64,000 nucleotides of DNA, from NCBI RefSeq assembly GCF_003971195.1, contig NZ_CP034593.1, forward strand, positions 496,001 to 560,000, written 5' to 3'. The translations under genes and the position numbers were made by a program. Positions 1-8,205 of this stretch are shown piece by piece (the stretch's first letter is position 1; each line of letters opens with the position of its first letter). The DNA is from Flaviflexus ciconiae (GTDB lineage: Bacteria > Actinomycetota > Actinomycetes > Actinomycetales > Actinomycetaceae). Under the pieces are notes generated by a model that searched no databases, had not been told where the DNA came from, and saw nothing but the letters and a program-made list of their open reading frames with translations.

Positions 1-1198
1 GCTAGCCATGACCGGTTTCGGCACGATCTTCGGTTCGGTTAACTTCATCGCCACGATTATCGGCATGAGGGCGCCGGGCATGACGATGTTCCGCATGCCG
101 ATCTTTACCTGGAACATCCTCATCACTTCGATCCTTGTCCTCATGGCGTTCCCGGTCCTCGCAGCGGCCCTCTTCGGCCTTGCATACGACCGCATCCTTG
201 GCGGACAGATCTACAACCCCGAAGCGGGCGGCGCGCTTTTGTGGCAACACCTGTTCTGGTTCTTCGGTCACCCCGAGGTTTACGTCATCGCCCTGCCGTT
301 CTTCGGCATCATCTCCGAGGTCATCCCGGTCTTTTCCCGTAAGCCAATCTTCGGATACAAGGGCCTTGTCTACGCAACGATCACCATTGCTGCCCTGTCC
401 GTCACCGTGTGGGCGCACCACATGTTCACGACCGGCGGCGTCATGCTTAACTTCTTCTCGCTACTGACAATGGCGATCGCCGTCCCAACGGGCGTGAAGT
501 TCTTCAACTGGATCGGCACGATGTGGCGAGGAAAACTGAGTTTCGATACCCCGATGCTGTGGGCTATCGGCTTCCTTCTCACCTTCGTCCTCGGTGGCGT
601 TACGGGCGTTATTCTGTCCTCGCCGGCCATGGACTTCCACATCCACGACACGTACTTCGTCGTCGCCCACTTCCACTACGTGGTCTTCGGAACCGTTGTG
701 TTCGCCATGTATGCGGGCTTCTACTTCTGGTGGCCCAAGTTCACCGGCCGAATGCTTAACGAGACGATCGGTAAGTGGCACTTCTGGCTGACCTTTGTCG
801 GCTTCCACCTCACCTTCATGATTCAGCACTGGCTGGGTGTGCAGGGCATGCAGCGCCGTATCCCGGACTACATGCCGGAGGATGGCTTCCAGACCTACAA
901 CCAGATCTCCACGATCGGTGCGGCAGTCCTTGCCATTTCCACCCTCGTGTTCCTCTGGAACGTCCTGAAGACGCACACCGGTCCCAAGCCGGCACCGCTT
1001 CCGAACGACCCGTGGGGCTTCGGTGGCTCGCTCGAGTGGGCAACGGCTTCGCCGCTCCCCGCGCACAACTTCACCTCGCTCCCGAGGATCCGTTCCGAGC
1101 GTCCCGCCTTCGACCTCCACCATCCCGAGGTCGCGGCCATGGACCGCATCTCTGGAGACCCCGTTACGACCCTGATTTCTGAGGGAGAGAAGAAGTGA
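1..1198 (+). CDS. ctaD: Cytochrome c oxidase subunit I (aa3 type), 5' end cut by the window
   Basis: This is the catalytic heme a/a3-CuB subunit of the terminal oxidase in the plasma membrane; it reduces O2 to water and pumps protons. The frame is open from the window edge, so the N-terminal third is missing. Visible motifs are WFFGHPEVY (CuB histidine and the cross-linked tyrosine), AHHMFTTG (the two further CuB histidines) and FVVAHFHYV (heme ligands), with many hydrophobic segments. The C-terminal soluble tail is rich in charged residues, as in actinobacterial CtaD. The stop overlaps the GTG start of ctaF by 4 nt, so the two are translationally coupled. It works with ctaE and qcrCAB, which lie 12 kb away on the other strand. 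Confidence 0.97.
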   Translation, partial: LAMTGFGTIFGSVNFIATIIGMRAPGMTMFRMPIFTWNILITSILVLMAFPVLAAALFGLAYDRILGGQIYNPEAGGALLWQHLFWFFGHPEVYVIALPFFGIISEVIPVFSRKPIFGYKGLVYATITIAALSVTVWAHHMFTTGGVMLNFFSLLTMAIAVPTGVKFFNWIGTMWRGKLSFDTPMLWAIGFLLTFVLGGVTGVILSSPAMDFHIHDTYFVVAHFHYVVFGTVVFAMYAGFYFWWPKFTGRMLNETIGKWHFWLTFVGFHLTFMIQHWLGVQGMQRRIPDYMPEDGFQTYNQISTIGAAVLAISTLVFLWNVLKTHTGPKPAPLPNDPWGFGGSLEWATASPLPAHNFTSLPRIRSERPAFDLHHPEVAAMDRISGDPVTTLISEGEKK

Positions 1199-1623
1199 CC
1201 GAAAACAAGAACGAGAAGCGCGGTCTCGTCGCCGAGACACTATTCTTTATTCCGCCGGGAGCATTCTTCTTCATTGTCGCTATCGCATACGCGATCGTGG
1301 CGGATGCGGAACCAATCGGAACGATGACCCTCGTTTCCCTCGGCTTCATGTTCTTCTTCGTTGCAGGCTACCTGTGGTTGACGTCACGGAGGATCGACTT
1401 CCGTCCGTCCGATGATGAAGACGGCGAGATCGAAGAGGCAGCGGGCGACGTTGGCGAGTTCAACCCGCACTCCTGGTGGCCCCTTATTGCAGGCGTCGCC
1501 GCATCTGTTGTTGCAGCCGGCTTTGCCGTTGGCTGGTGGATGTTCGGCATCGGTATCGCAATCGGCATTATCGCCGTGATCGGATACGCCTTTGAGAACA
1601 ACACCGGCGTCTACTCGCACTGA
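1195..1623 (+). CDS. ctaF: Cytochrome c oxidase subunit IV (actinobacterial CtaF type)
   Basis: A 142-residue membrane protein that matches the small fourth subunit found in actinobacterial aa3 oxidases. It starts at GTG inside the ctaD stop (GTGA overlap). It has four hydrophobic segments, at about residues 12-32, 42-60, 95-112 and 115-135, with an acidic loop ([13 protein letters not shown]) between the second and third. No catalytic residues are expected, because the subunit is structural. A strong terminator follows directly, so ctaD-ctaF closes an operon whose upstream part lies outside the window. Confidence 0.9.
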   Translation: MTENKNEKRGLVAETLFFIPPGAFFFIVAIAYAIVADAEPIGTMTLVSLGFMFFFVAGYLWLTSRRIDFRPSDDEDGEIEEAAGDVGEFNPHSWWPLIAGVAASVVAAGFAVGWWMFGIGIAIGIIAVIGYAFENNTGVYSH

Positions 1624-1640
1624 GTAAACCGCACATGAGA

Positions 1641-1662
1641 AACGGGCCCTTCGGGGCCCGTT
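1641..1662 (+). terminator. Rho-independent terminator of ctaD-ctaF
   Basis: Perfect 9-bp stem AACGGGCCC / GGGCCCGTT closed by a stable TTCG tetraloop and followed by TTCTTTTC. It begins 17 nt after the ctaF stop. Confidence 0.93.
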
Positions 1663-1838
1663 TTCTTTTCGTTAGTTGTGCATAGTCCGACTATTCATCA
1701 TGCTCATGAGACCGGACTGTGCGCCAAGATGTGTCTCAAGTGGGAGAGTACTCAGACAGGAAGTGTCTCAAGCTTCATCGTCGGGTGCTCGTCGCCTCTA
1801 GCCGTGGGTGGCGGACTGTGACGGTACACAGACAAACG

Positions 1839-1866
1839 GAAGACCCGCGACGAATCGCGGGTCTTC
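1839..1866 (-). terminator. Terminator of the small acidic protein gene
   Basis: Perfect 12-bp stem GAAGACCCGCGA / TCGCGGGTCTTC with a CGAA loop. It lies 16 bp beyond the stop of the minus-strand gene and on that strand is followed by CGTTTGTCTGTG. Confidence 0.85.
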
Positions 1867-1881
1867 GGTTAGTTCGACAAG

Positions 1882-2145
1882 TTAGCTGTCTTCGCGTCCG
1901 GGCCGTCCGGCCTCACGGTCGCGGAAGTTCTTCTGGTCGTACTCGCCACGATCATCCGGATCGGGCTCAGTATCCTTCTTCTGCTCGACGTACGGCTCCT
2001 GGTCGTATTCGCCGCCGTGTCCAACACGCCCCTCCTCATGGGTCGGTGCCGGCTCGTAAGCGGGATCGTCGGCATGTGGGGAGAGGGGATTGTAGGGCGC
2101 ATTCTCCTCAGGATGCTCTGATTCCTTGCTGTGCTTGTCATTCAT
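1882..2145 (-). CDS. Small hydrophilic acidic protein of unknown function
   Basis: An 87-residue protein that I do not recognise. It is made almost entirely of charged and polar residues plus proline and glycine, with no hydrophobic segment, so it is probably soluble and disordered. The short motif GEYDQ occurs twice (about residues 45 and 68). The start is supported by GGAGAG six nt before the ATG, and the stop is followed by a strong hairpin terminator, so this looks like a real single-gene unit. It lies at the edge of the paralog array on the same strand but shares no sequence with the array proteins. Confidence 0.7.
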   Translation of the reverse strand: MNDKHSKESEHPEENAPYNPLSPHADDPAYEPAPTHEEGRVGHGGEYDQEPYVEQKKDTEPDPDDRGEYDQKNFRDREAGRPGREDS

Positions 2146-2488
2146 GATTGCTCTCCAATCTCCTGTGTGTTACCACACTACTCTCTGCTGCCCGCAAGTG
2201 CGAGCCGAATACTTCAGGAATTCAGCCGACATCCAGCTAGTCCCCTGAGGTCTCTCCGGGCAGTCTCGGTAGAAGCAAGATCAGCTTTTATGAAGGCGTG
2301 GATGCGCCTACTGGTCATGAGATTGAGGTGGATCTGGTTCCCAGGAATCACCTTCCCGGAGTCCGGAGGCTATGCATGCGAGGTGATGGGCCGTGCTAGA
2401 CCGTCAGGGACAGAAAGCGTGGGAGCGGGTGGTGGAGTTGTGTCTGGCCGCTGTCAGGCGGACAGAGCCCAGGCTCGCTATCACCGAG
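2146..2488. other. Gene-free stretch, about 340 bp
   Basis: I find no supportable gene here. One plus-strand frame is open from about 2238 to 2398 and contains GHEIEVDLVPRNHLPGVRR. It has no convincing start or ribosome site and could be a remnant of something lost. The promoter of the small acidic gene must lie near 2150-2200. Confidence 0.4.
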
Positions 2489-2523
2489 ATTGCCCCTCCA
2501 CAGTTTTCCTGTGAAGGGGCAAT
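2489..2523 (-). terminator. Terminator of array gene 1
   Basis: A 15-bp stem with one mismatch (ATTGCCCCT.CACAG / CTGTG.AGGGGCAAT) and a TTTTC loop. It sits 20 bp beyond the stop of array gene 1. Confidence 0.88.
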
Positions 2524-2543
2524 CGGTGCTGTTGTGAGTGTGC

Positions 2544-3248
2544 TTAGAGGGTTCCGGCCTCGGTGCCACACTGCGTCGCAATGTCGGAGAGAGTGTCAAC
2601 CGAGTGCGAATCATAAACGTCGTTGCCAGCCGAGATCGACTCGATGGCCTCAGGGCTAAGGCGCTGGAGCGACTCATCGGTGACGCATTCCAGGTACATG
2701 TTCCACTGGTCCTCGGAGATGCCCTGAGCTTCCGCCGTCTCCTGGGTGAGACCAGTCTGTTCGAGGATGTCCTCCATGCCCTGGCGGAATGCTGCCGGAT
2801 CGGCATTCGGATCACCGTATTGCTGATCATCGCCACCGTCAGTGCCGTCGGTGAGGGAATCCTCAGTCTCGTCGGTGCCGTCGGTGAACGGATCGTCGGT
2901 GTCAGTATCGTCCGTGTCGGTCGTCTGCTCCGTCGTGGTCTGATCGCCGTCGTTTGAATCGTCATCATCGTCGCCAGCGAAGACGAAGAAGTAAAGAAGG
3001 GCGCCTGCTACGAGGAGAATGACAACGACTGCGGCAATAATGATACCGGTCTTGTTGCCGTCACCCTGCTGAGGAGGCTGGCCGTACGGACCGGGAGCTC
3101 CGTAGCCTTGGTCGTAAGGTGCATTGCCGTACTGTCCCGGCGCTCCGTAGCCAGCGGGCTGTCCGGAGGGAGCTGACGGGGGCTGCTGGCCCTGCCAGTT
3201 GCCCTGGCCGCCATGAGGATTTCCGTAGTTGTCGTTCCCTGTGGTCAT
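2544..3248 (-). CDS. Array protein 1: Q/G/P/Y-rich tail, one TM helix, two-cysteine outer domain
   Basis: A 234-residue single-pass membrane protein of a family I do not recognise. Residues 1-65 are a low-complexity Gly/Gln/Pro/Tyr tract that begins MTTGNDN. Residues 70-95 are a hydrophobic helix (GIIIAAVVVILLVAGALLYF). An Asp/Thr/Glu-rich stalk with runs of acidic residues follows, then a C-terminal domain of about 85 residues with two cysteines (YLECVTDE and TQCGTE). By charge, the N-tail should be cytoplasmic and the C-domain outside. The start was set at 3248 because AGGTGA precedes it and MTTGN is shared with the other copies. It is the most divergent copy in the C-domain, lacking the RPSK and TLEAIA motifs. 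Confidence 0.85.
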   Translation of the reverse strand: MTTGNDNYGNPHGGQGNWQGQQPPSAPSGQPAGYGAPGQYGNAPYDQGYGAPGPYGQPPQQGDGNKTGIIIAAVVVILLVAGALLYFFVFAGDDDDDSNDGDQTTTEQTTDTDDTDTDDPFTDGTDETEDSLTDGTDGGDDQQYGDPNADPAAFRQGMEDILEQTGLTQETAEAQGISEDQWNMYLECVTDESLQRLSPEAIESISAGNDVYDSHSVDTLSDIATQCGTEAGTL

Positions 3249-3324
3249 AGTTTCACCTCGTACGGACTGGAATAGTGCGAAGACTAGGCTGTCCGCCATA
3301 TCTGTGATTCGGTGTACGCGTAAC

Positions 3325-3330
3325 AACTTA
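3325..3330 (-). promoter_or_regulatory. Promoter box of array gene 1 (-10-like TAAGTT)
   Basis: TAAGTT on the minus strand, 77 nt before the ATG, preceded by CTCGGTGC. All five array genes have a similar TAnnTT hexamer (TAAGTT, TAGGTT, TAAGTT, TAGTTT, TAAATT) 65-77 nt upstream. That placing suggests a shared -10 and a 5' leader of about 55-65 nt. Confidence 0.5.
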
Positions 3331-3567
3331 GCACCGAGAGTTCATGCAGTGATAGCAGATCGTAGGGGTGTATTCCCCAGGCCCAACCAGCGGAAACGCC
3401 CTGATGCGCTTGACTCCACGGCTAGGCCGCACTCCCTGATCGTTGCCGAGCAGCGTTGCCAACCCGTGGTTGGGAATGATGGATCTCTAGGAAGACGCTC
3501 CTTGCCTGCCTTACCGGGGTAGAGGAATGCACTTGAGACGGACGGACCAGTCCGGAACGAGAAGAGG

Positions 3568-3591
3568 GGCGGGACGCGGTCGCGTCCTGCC
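3568..3591 (-). terminator. Terminator of array gene 2
   Basis: GC-rich hairpin GGCGGGACGC / GCGTCCTGCC (one G-T pair) with a tight loop, 25 bp beyond the stop of the broken copy. The 240 bp between here and the array gene 1 promoter hold nothing recognisable. Confidence 0.75.
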
Positions 3592-3616
3592 ACTCAAGCA
3601 AATTGATGCGGATTGC

Positions 3617-4392
3617 TTACAGGAGTTCACCCATGCACTGGTTTGTGGCTTCGCCCATTACAATCATGTCCTGCTCATTGGTTGCAACATTCGGGTCACG
3701 GTTAGCCAGCGCTTCCTGGGTCTCAATCGAGACATCATCGTAAATGTTGTCGACAATGCAGGTGATATAGCTATCGATCTGTTCGCGGGTCCTGCCGGCT
3801 TCCGCGAGCTCTTCTTCGCTAATGCCTTCCTGGTACATCATGTCTGAGAAACTCTCGGTAACCTCTTGCTTAGACGGACGACCGTCACCGCCACCCTGGC
3901 CACCGCTGTCCGGCCCCGGTGCAACGTTCGGCCCCTGACCGCCGATCGGTCCCTGATTCTGGCTTGTGCCGTTAGGGCTCTCATCACCGTCGTCGTCCCC
4001 ACCGAGCGTTAGCACGAGCACGACAGCGACGATAACGACAACCGCAGCAATGACACCGCCGATGATCCACCCAGTCTTCATAGACTTCTGGGGAGGTATA
4101 CCGTACTGGTAGCCACCCTGTCCGTAGCCTTGTGGAGCACCGTAGCCCTGCTGAGGGTGTTGGCCCTGCTGCGGGGCATATTCTGTTGCTGAGGGGCATA
4201 GCCATGCTGCTGGGACGGTTGCTGACCGTAACCAGGCTGATTAGCCGACTGTGCTTGCGGCGCTTGCTGACCATAACTCGGCTGGTTAGCCGACTGTGCT
4301 TGCGGCGCTTGCTGACCATAGCCCGCCTGATGAGCCGACTGGCCCTGTGGCGGCTGCTGGTTGCCGGGTTCGCTATTGTTTCCAGTTGTTAT
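3617..4392 (-). pseudogene. Array gene 2, broken: start codon ATA and a frameshift
   Basis: Same architecture as its neighbours, but damaged twice. At the conserved start the sequence after AAGGGTCATC reads ATA ACA ACT GGA, where the other copies have ATG; the ribosome site is still present. The Q-rich tail contains an imperfect 15-residue repeat (QAPQAQSANQP). The frame then fails near 4190, where CAGCAACAGAATATGCC is one base short of a frame that continues as YAPQQGQHPQQGYG. The rest, from the membrane helix ([20 protein letters not shown]) to the two cysteines (YITCIVDN, NQCMGEL), is intact in one frame to 3617. An internal ATG at 4081 (MKTGWIIGG) could still yield a 154-residue membrane protein without the tail. 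The intact promoter box and terminator argue for recent damage. Confidence 0.8.
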
Positions 4393-4456
4393 GATGACCC
4401 TTATCAGTTGGGGCTCAGGCGGATGCTCCGAACCGTCGTCAATCTTTCTAGGCACA

Positions 4457-4462
4457 AACCTA
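4457..4462 (-). promoter_or_regulatory. Promoter box of array gene 2 (TAGGTT)
   Basis: TAGGTT preceded by GAACACGCTGT, 65 nt before the ATA that replaces the start codon. The preceding bases resemble those of array gene 3 (GAACACTGT before TAAGTT). Confidence 0.5.
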
Positions 4463-4649
4463 ACAGCGTGTTCACGTGCTGTGGTGAAAATGCGTGGGGT
4501 GAACAACCCAAGCGACCCCGCCTGAAGGGAGGTCAGTGCCGAACACAACCGCCTTATGACCCTTGGGCATTTCCAGAGATGTTTCAGCGGTGACCGGGTT
4601 TCGAGTAATTCCTTGGGTTTGCTGATTGAGGGAACTGCGGAAAACAGAA

Positions 4650-4689
4650 GGGTGGCTGACACGCGGAATCACCCGCATATCAGCCACCC
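4650..4689 (-). terminator. Terminator of array gene 3
   Basis: 10-bp stem GGGTGGCTGA / TCAGCCACCC with an inner GCGG/CCGC stem, 13 bp beyond the stop. The same arm sequence (GGGTGGCTG) recurs in the terminator of array gene 4, which suggests that duplication carried the terminator along. Confidence 0.88.
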
Positions 4690-4701
4690 AGCTGCGTTGA
4701 A

Positions 4702-5478
4702 TTAGTATCCGAGTTCGGAAAGGCAGGCGTTGGCCGCATTGTTGAACGTGGACTCCTCGCCAGCGGGCATGGGTGCGTTCGGGTTGTTGGCTGCAATGGC
4801 CTCAAGCGTATCGACCGAGACCTCGTCGTAGATTTCGTCGACAACGCAATCGAAGTAGGCATCCACTGCATCAGCATCAACGCCGAGGCTGGAGAGCTCG
4901 TCCTTACCTAGGCCCTGATCTTCAAGCATCGATTCCATGCCTGAAAGGACCTCGTCCTTGGAAGGACGACCATCGGAACCACCTTCATCATCGCCTCCGA
5001 GGACGAAGAAGAGGACAACGCCGACAATGACGAGGAGAGCGACAATGACGCCGCCAATAATCCACCCGTTCTTGTTCGACTTCTGCGGAGGATAGCCGCC
5101 GGGCTGACCCGGGTATCCGTAACCCTGGTTGCCGTAAGCCGGGGTAGCACCGTATCCCTGGGGAGCTCCGTAACCCTGCCGGGCGCCCTGTGGCGCGCCA
5201 TAGCCCTGCTGCTGGGCCTCGTAGCCCTGCGGTGCGCCATAGCCAGGCTGACCGCCCTGCGGGCTACCGTAGTTCTGGTCTGCGCCATATCCCTCGGGTG
5301 TGCCGTAGCCCTGCTGAGCACCGTAACCTTCCGGTGCGCCTTGTGGCTGGTTCGGCTGCGGCAGATCACTCGGTGACTGCTGCCCGGGGTCTGGCTGGCC
5401 CTGGCCGTAGTTCGGCTGGTCCTGACCATTATTTGGCTGGTTCTGTCCCCAGCGCTGATTGTTGTTTCCCGTGGTCAT
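4702..5478 (-). CDS. Array protein 3: Q/G/P/Y-rich tail, one TM helix, two-cysteine outer domain
   Basis: A 258-residue protein and the best preserved long-tail member. Residues 1-130 are low complexity with many copies of [13 protein letters not shown] units (also [10 protein letters not shown]). A conserved [14 protein letters not shown] junction leads into a membrane helix at about 137-160, and [10 protein letters not shown] forms a short acidic stalk. The C-terminal domain of about 85 residues starts [11 protein letters not shown] and carries [27 protein letters not shown] and a second cysteine in NACLSELGY. The two cysteines are about 45 residues apart and invariant in the family, so a disulfide outside the membrane is likely. 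The ATG is preceded by AAGGGAG. Tyr/Gln/Gly tracts like this can phase-separate or bind proline-recognising partners, but no function is known to me. Confidence 0.88.
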   Translation of the reverse strand: MTTGNNNQRWGQNQPNNGQDQPNYGQGQPDPGQQSPSDLPQPNQPQGAPEGYGAQQGYGTPEGYGADQNYGSPQGGQPGYGAPQGYEAQQQGYGAPQGARQGYGAPQGYGATPAYGNQGYGYPGQPGGYPPQKSNKNGWIIGGVIVALLVIVGVVLFFVLGGDDEGGSDGRPSKDEVLSGMESMLEDQGLGKDELSSLGVDADAVDAYFDCVVDEIYDEVSVDTLEAIAANNPNAPMPAGEESTFNNAANACLSELGY

Positions 5479-5545
5479 GATCTCCCTTATCGAAGTCTGC
5501 GGCTATGGCACTTATGCCAGGTTTTCCAACGAATGTACTGCCACT

Positions 5546-5551
5546 AACTTA
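5546..5551 (-). promoter_or_regulatory. Promoter box of array gene 3 (TAAGTT)
   Basis: TAAGTT preceded by CGAACACTGT, 68 nt before the ATG. Downstream, GTGGCAGTACATTCGTTGG resembles the leader of array gene 4 (GGTGCCAGCACATTCGTCC), so part of the 5' leader is conserved too. The leader can also form TGGCA-TAAG-TGCCA near 5503-5516. The remaining 5552-5752 holds nothing else I can name. Confidence 0.5.
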
Positions 5552-5781
5552 ACAGTGTTCGACTGACGTTTGGGCGTCCCGTCCACGGACAATTTGCTAC
5601 GTTAACCGGTGGTTAAGATGCGTTGCGGGATGACATGCGACGAGAGGGTGTGCGGACGGCTTCGTCCCTAGTTGATGAGGAATGAACGGTCCTTGGCTGA
5701 GAACCTTGTAGGGCGGTGTGGATGACCACGGTAGGTTCTTGTGACAGAGAGGAGGGTGGCTGGCGTACGGATTGCTCCATG

Positions 5782-5805
5782 TGATTCGGCCTGGGTTTAG
5801 TTCCG
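5782..5805. repeat. IS left inverted repeat
   Basis: 24 bp, TGATTCGGCCTGGG...TTCCG, identical to the reverse complement of 7067-7090. It is flanked outside by the duplicated ATG at 5779-5781. Confidence 0.95.
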
Positions 5806-5818
5806 GCCGTTTTTCCTG

Positions 5819-6730
5819 TCACCGGACTGGTGTCAGGCGGGATTCTTGTTCAGTGTAGTAGGCGTCCTCGACCTCGAGCGGGCTGCGGTAGCCAAGTTCA
5901 CCGTGGAGGCGTTTGTTGTTCCACCACCACACGTATTCCAAGGTTGCCAGCTCAACTTCTTCCACGGTCTTCCACGGCCCGCGCTGACGAATCAGTTCGG
6001 CCTTGTAGAGAGCATTAACCGATTCAGCCATCGCGTTGTCAAAACTATCGCCGACGGTCCCGGTAGAGGGCTTAGCGCCGAGTTCATTGACCCTGCTCGT
6101 GTAGACCAGGGACATGTAGTTCGAGCCGTGATCGCTATGATGGATCACTCCATCAAGGTCACCGCCGTTTTGCCAGGCAGCCATCTCCAAAGCTTGCAGT
6201 GGCAGCACGTCAGCTTTCAATGTCGAGGCAACATTCCAGCCGGCGATACGACGAGCGAAGACGTCGATGATGAAAGAGACGTAGGCGAACCCGGACCAGG
6301 TGGCGACATAGGTGATGTCGCAGACCCACAATTGGTTAGGTCGGTCAGCAACAAACCGGCGCTCCACCAGGTCCCCGGGCAGCGCTAAGCCGGAATCAGG
6401 GATCGTGGTGAAAGCCTTCTTCGACCTGCGAACACCTTCAACGTCGGCGAGTTTCATGAGCCTGTGGGTCTGATCGCGGCCGATGTCCCAGCCCTGTCGT
6501 TTCAGGAGCGCATGCATCTTGCGTCGTCCGTAGACGCTGTAATGCTCTTCGTGCAGGCGCTGGATTTCTGGGATCAGCAGCTCGTCTTTCAGCTGACGGG
6601 CTGACGGGGGCCGGCTCTTCGCGGCACGGTATCCACGAGAGGTGATAAATCCACGGACTGCTCCACGAAGCGTGGCGCAGAGGAACTCAACTCCGAAACG
6701 ATCACGATAAGTATCGATGAAAGCGATCAT
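5819..6730 (-). CDS. IS3-family transposase OrfB (DDE integrase core)
   Basis: The catalytic part of the transposase, 303 residues. An HTH_21-like segment (SARQLKDELLIPEIQRLHEE) is followed by the rve integrase core. The catalytic triad is visible as D138 (VCDITYV), D200 (HHSDHGS) and E236 (NAMAESVNALYKAE), with the 35-residue D-E spacing usual for IS3. It overlaps the end of OrfA by ATGA (6727-6730) in the -1 frame. OrfB could thus be made by translational re-initiation, or as an OrfAB fusion by -1 frameshifting as in other IS3 elements. Full length with no stops. Confidence 0.95.
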   Translation of the reverse strand: MIAFIDTYRDRFGVEFLCATLRGAVRGFITSRGYRAAKSRPPSARQLKDELLIPEIQRLHEEHYSVYGRRKMHALLKRQGWDIGRDQTHRLMKLADVEGVRRSKKAFTTIPDSGLALPGDLVERRFVADRPNQLWVCDITYVATWSGFAYVSFIIDVFARRIAGWNVASTLKADVLPLQALEMAAWQNGGDLDGVIHHSDHGSNYMSLVYTSRVNELGAKPSTGTVGDSFDNAMAESVNALYKAELIRQRGPWKTVEEVELATLEYVWWWNNKRLHGELGYRSPLEVEDAYYTEQESRLTPVR

Positions 6731-7041
6731 TTCGTCCGTGGCCGGTCGAGTTCCTTCGCGAAAAATATACTCGCAGCTTTAAGCACCTCGTTAGCCTTGC
6801 GCAGCTCAGCGTTCTCACGCTCCAGTCGTTTATTCTCTGCGACTAAGTCGGTCGTCACGCCGGGCCTTTTACCTTGGTCGACTTCGGCCTGCCGGTGCCA
6901 GGTTCGCAGGGCCTCTGCGCCTACCCCGAGCAGGTCCGCGACATGACGGACCGCGGCTGTGCGAGTGGGGTGATCGGGAAGTGCCTCGGAAACCATCCGC
7001 ACCGCACGCTGCTTCAGTTCGGGGTCATACTTTCTGGGCAT
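6727..7041 (-). CDS. IS3-family transposase OrfA (DNA-binding)
   Basis: A 104-residue protein with an N-terminal helix-turn-helix that binds the IS ends (RKYDPELKQRAVRMV, then VADLLGVGAEALRTWHRQAEVD). A leucine-zipper-like heptad stretch follows (LVAENKRLERENAELRKANEVL), and it ends in the typical FFAKELDRP. The sequence closely parallels IS6110 OrfA. It ends in the ATGA overlap with OrfB. Confidence 0.94.
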   Translation of the reverse strand: MPRKYDPELKQRAVRMVSEALPDHPTRTAAVRHVADLLGVGAEALRTWHRQAEVDQGKRPGVTTDLVAENKRLERENAELRKANEVLKAASIFFAKELDRPRTK

Positions 7042-7066
7042 AGTGTTCCTATTCTGCTATAAAGCT

Positions 7067-7090
7067 CGGAACTAAACCCAGGCCGAATCA
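7067..7090. repeat. IS right inverted repeat
   Basis: 24 bp, the exact reverse complement of 5782-5805, followed by the target duplication ATG at 7091-7093. Confidence 0.95.
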
Positions 7091-7127
7091 ATGCGCCAGC
7101 CACCCTGTCAGTTAGCTTGTGGCTTGT

Positions 7128-7892
7128 TTAGAATTCGAGTTCAACCAAGCAGGAGTCGACTGCCGTGGTGAATGTCGTCTGCTCACCGGGAGCCATCGGA
7201 GCATTCGGGTCGTTCGATGCGATTGCCTCGAGTGTCTCGGCCGAAACGTCGTCGTAGATTTCATCGACAACGCAGGAGAAGTAGGAGTCAACGACGTCCC
7301 CCTCAAGGCCCATGGCGATGAGATCATCCCGGCCTGCGCCCTGGTCGGCGAGCATGGCCTCCATGCCGGAAAGGACCTCCTCCTTGGAAGGACGATCGCC
7401 GGAAGGCGTGTCGGAGGTTTGCGTGTCAGGTTCCGTGGGGTCCGGCTCCACGGGTGTCGGAGTGGTGGGAACCGGTGTCGTCGGGCTTGGGTCGATCGGA
7501 GCTGGCTCAACGGGTGAGGGCTCGTCCGTAATGGGCTCGGTCGGATCCGGATCGGCAGGCTGGGTTGTTTCGGTGTCGGTCCTGGTATCCGTGTCATCGT
7601 CATCGTCACCGAGGACGAAGAAGAGGACGACACCGACCGCGATGAGAATAACGGCGATGATTCCGCCAATGATCCACCCGGTCTTGTTGGACTTCTGCGG
7701 GGGATAGCCACCGGGCTGGCCCTGGTAACCGTAACCCGGGTCTCCGTAGCCCTGAGGTGCGCCATAACCCTGTGGCTGGCCGTAACCCGGAGCACCATAG
7801 CCCGGGTTACCCTGGGGCGGGTGGCTCGGGGGCCGCTGTCCGTAGTTGGGCTGATTCTGTCCCCAGCCCTGATTATTGTTCCCGGTTGTCAT
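7128..7892 (-). CDS. Array protein 4: G/Q/Y-rich tail, TM helix, long Pro/Thr stalk, two-cysteine outer domain
   Basis: A 254-residue protein. Residues 1-66 are a Gly/Gln/Tyr/Pro tail ([19 protein letters not shown], then [20 protein letters not shown]). The PPQKSNKTGWIIGG junction and a membrane helix lie at about 67-95. It differs from array protein 3 in having a stalk of about 75 residues made of Pro, Thr, Asp and Glu (PSPVEPAPIDPSPTTPVPT), which looks like a wall-spanning spacer. The C-domain ([51 protein letters not shown]) is the closest match to array protein 3. The start is preceded by AAGGGAC. It has its own promoter box and an IS-split terminator. Confidence 0.88.
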   Translation of the reverse strand: MTTGNNNQGWGQNQPNYGQRPPSHPPQGNPGYGAPGYGQPQGYGAPQGYGDPGYGYQGQPGGYPPQKSNKTGWIIGGIIAVILIAVGVVLFFVLGDDDDDTDTRTDTETTQPADPDPTEPITDEPSPVEPAPIDPSPTTPVPTTPTPVEPDPTEPDTQTSDTPSGDRPSKEEVLSGMEAMLADQGAGRDDLIAMGLEGDVVDSYFSCVVDEIYDDVSAETLEAIASNDPNAPMAPGEQTTFTTAVDSCLVELEF

Positions 7893-7961
7893 GATGTCCC
7901 TTAAATGTATTCCGTGGCTTTAGCGGTGGTGCGAGCCTTGTGGACGAATGTGCTGGCACCC

Positions 7962-7967
7962 AAACTA
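7962..7967 (-). promoter_or_regulatory. Promoter box of array gene 4 (TAGTTT)
   Basis: TAGTTT preceded by AACCGCTGT, 70 nt before the ATG. The CTGT immediately before the hexamer is shared with array genes 2 and 3. Confidence 0.5.
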
Positions 7968-8103
7968 ACAGCGGTTTTTACTTGGTTGGTCTCGTTGCCT
8001 GGGGTGAAGTTCCCAAGGTGGCTCGATGGTGTCCGGTTGTGGCCGGTAGCGATGCTTTCAGGAAGCGTGAATGTAGCGCGAGAGCGCTGGTAGTTGTATC
8101 AAT

Positions 8104-8141
8104 GTCCAGGTCAGGCGGTTGATAGGCAGCCTGACCTGGAC
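8104..8141 (-). terminator. Terminator of array gene 5
   Basis: Perfect 13-bp stem GTCCAGGTCAGGC / GCCTGACCTGGAC with a 12-nt loop, 64 bp beyond the stop. Confidence 0.85.
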
Positions 8142-8205
8142 CCGGCTCGGGGATGCTGGGGGAGCGGATATCGATACTCCGGGGCGGACTCCCCACTCTG
8201 GATAG

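Larger units (their letters stand above)
5782..7090 (-). mobile_element. IS3-family insertion sequence (IS6110/IS51-like group), 1309 bp, complete
   Basis: A complete element. It has perfect 24-bp terminal inverted repeats (5782-5805 and 7067-7090) that begin TGATTCGGCC and end in TTCCG, a 3-bp target duplication ATG (5779-5781 and 7091-7093), and two overlapping transposase frames on the minus strand. Both proteins closely resemble the IS6110 pair of mycobacteria. All parts are intact, so it may still move. It landed in the loop of a host terminator. Confidence 0.95.
5753..7106 (-). terminator. Terminator of array gene 4, split by the IS element
   Basis: The left arm AGGGTGGCTGGCG (5753-5765) and right arm CGCCAGCCACCCT (7094-7106) are perfect 13-bp complements lying on either side of the insertion. 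Removing the IS and one copy of the 3-bp duplication leaves a classic hairpin with a 16-nt loop, about 20 bp beyond the stop of array gene 4. The terminator is therefore now interrupted by 1.3 kb, and read-through from array gene 4 enters the IS in its sense direction. Confidence 0.8.

Noticed and set aside
1735..1775. Two copies of GTGTCTCAAG as possible IS ends
   Set aside because: Direct, not inverted, with no transposase nearby; most likely chance.
2238..2398. Plus-strand open frame with GHEIEVDLVPRNHLPGVRR
   Set aside because: No start codon with a ribosome site, only about 53 codons, and no family recognised; kept only as a note on the gap.
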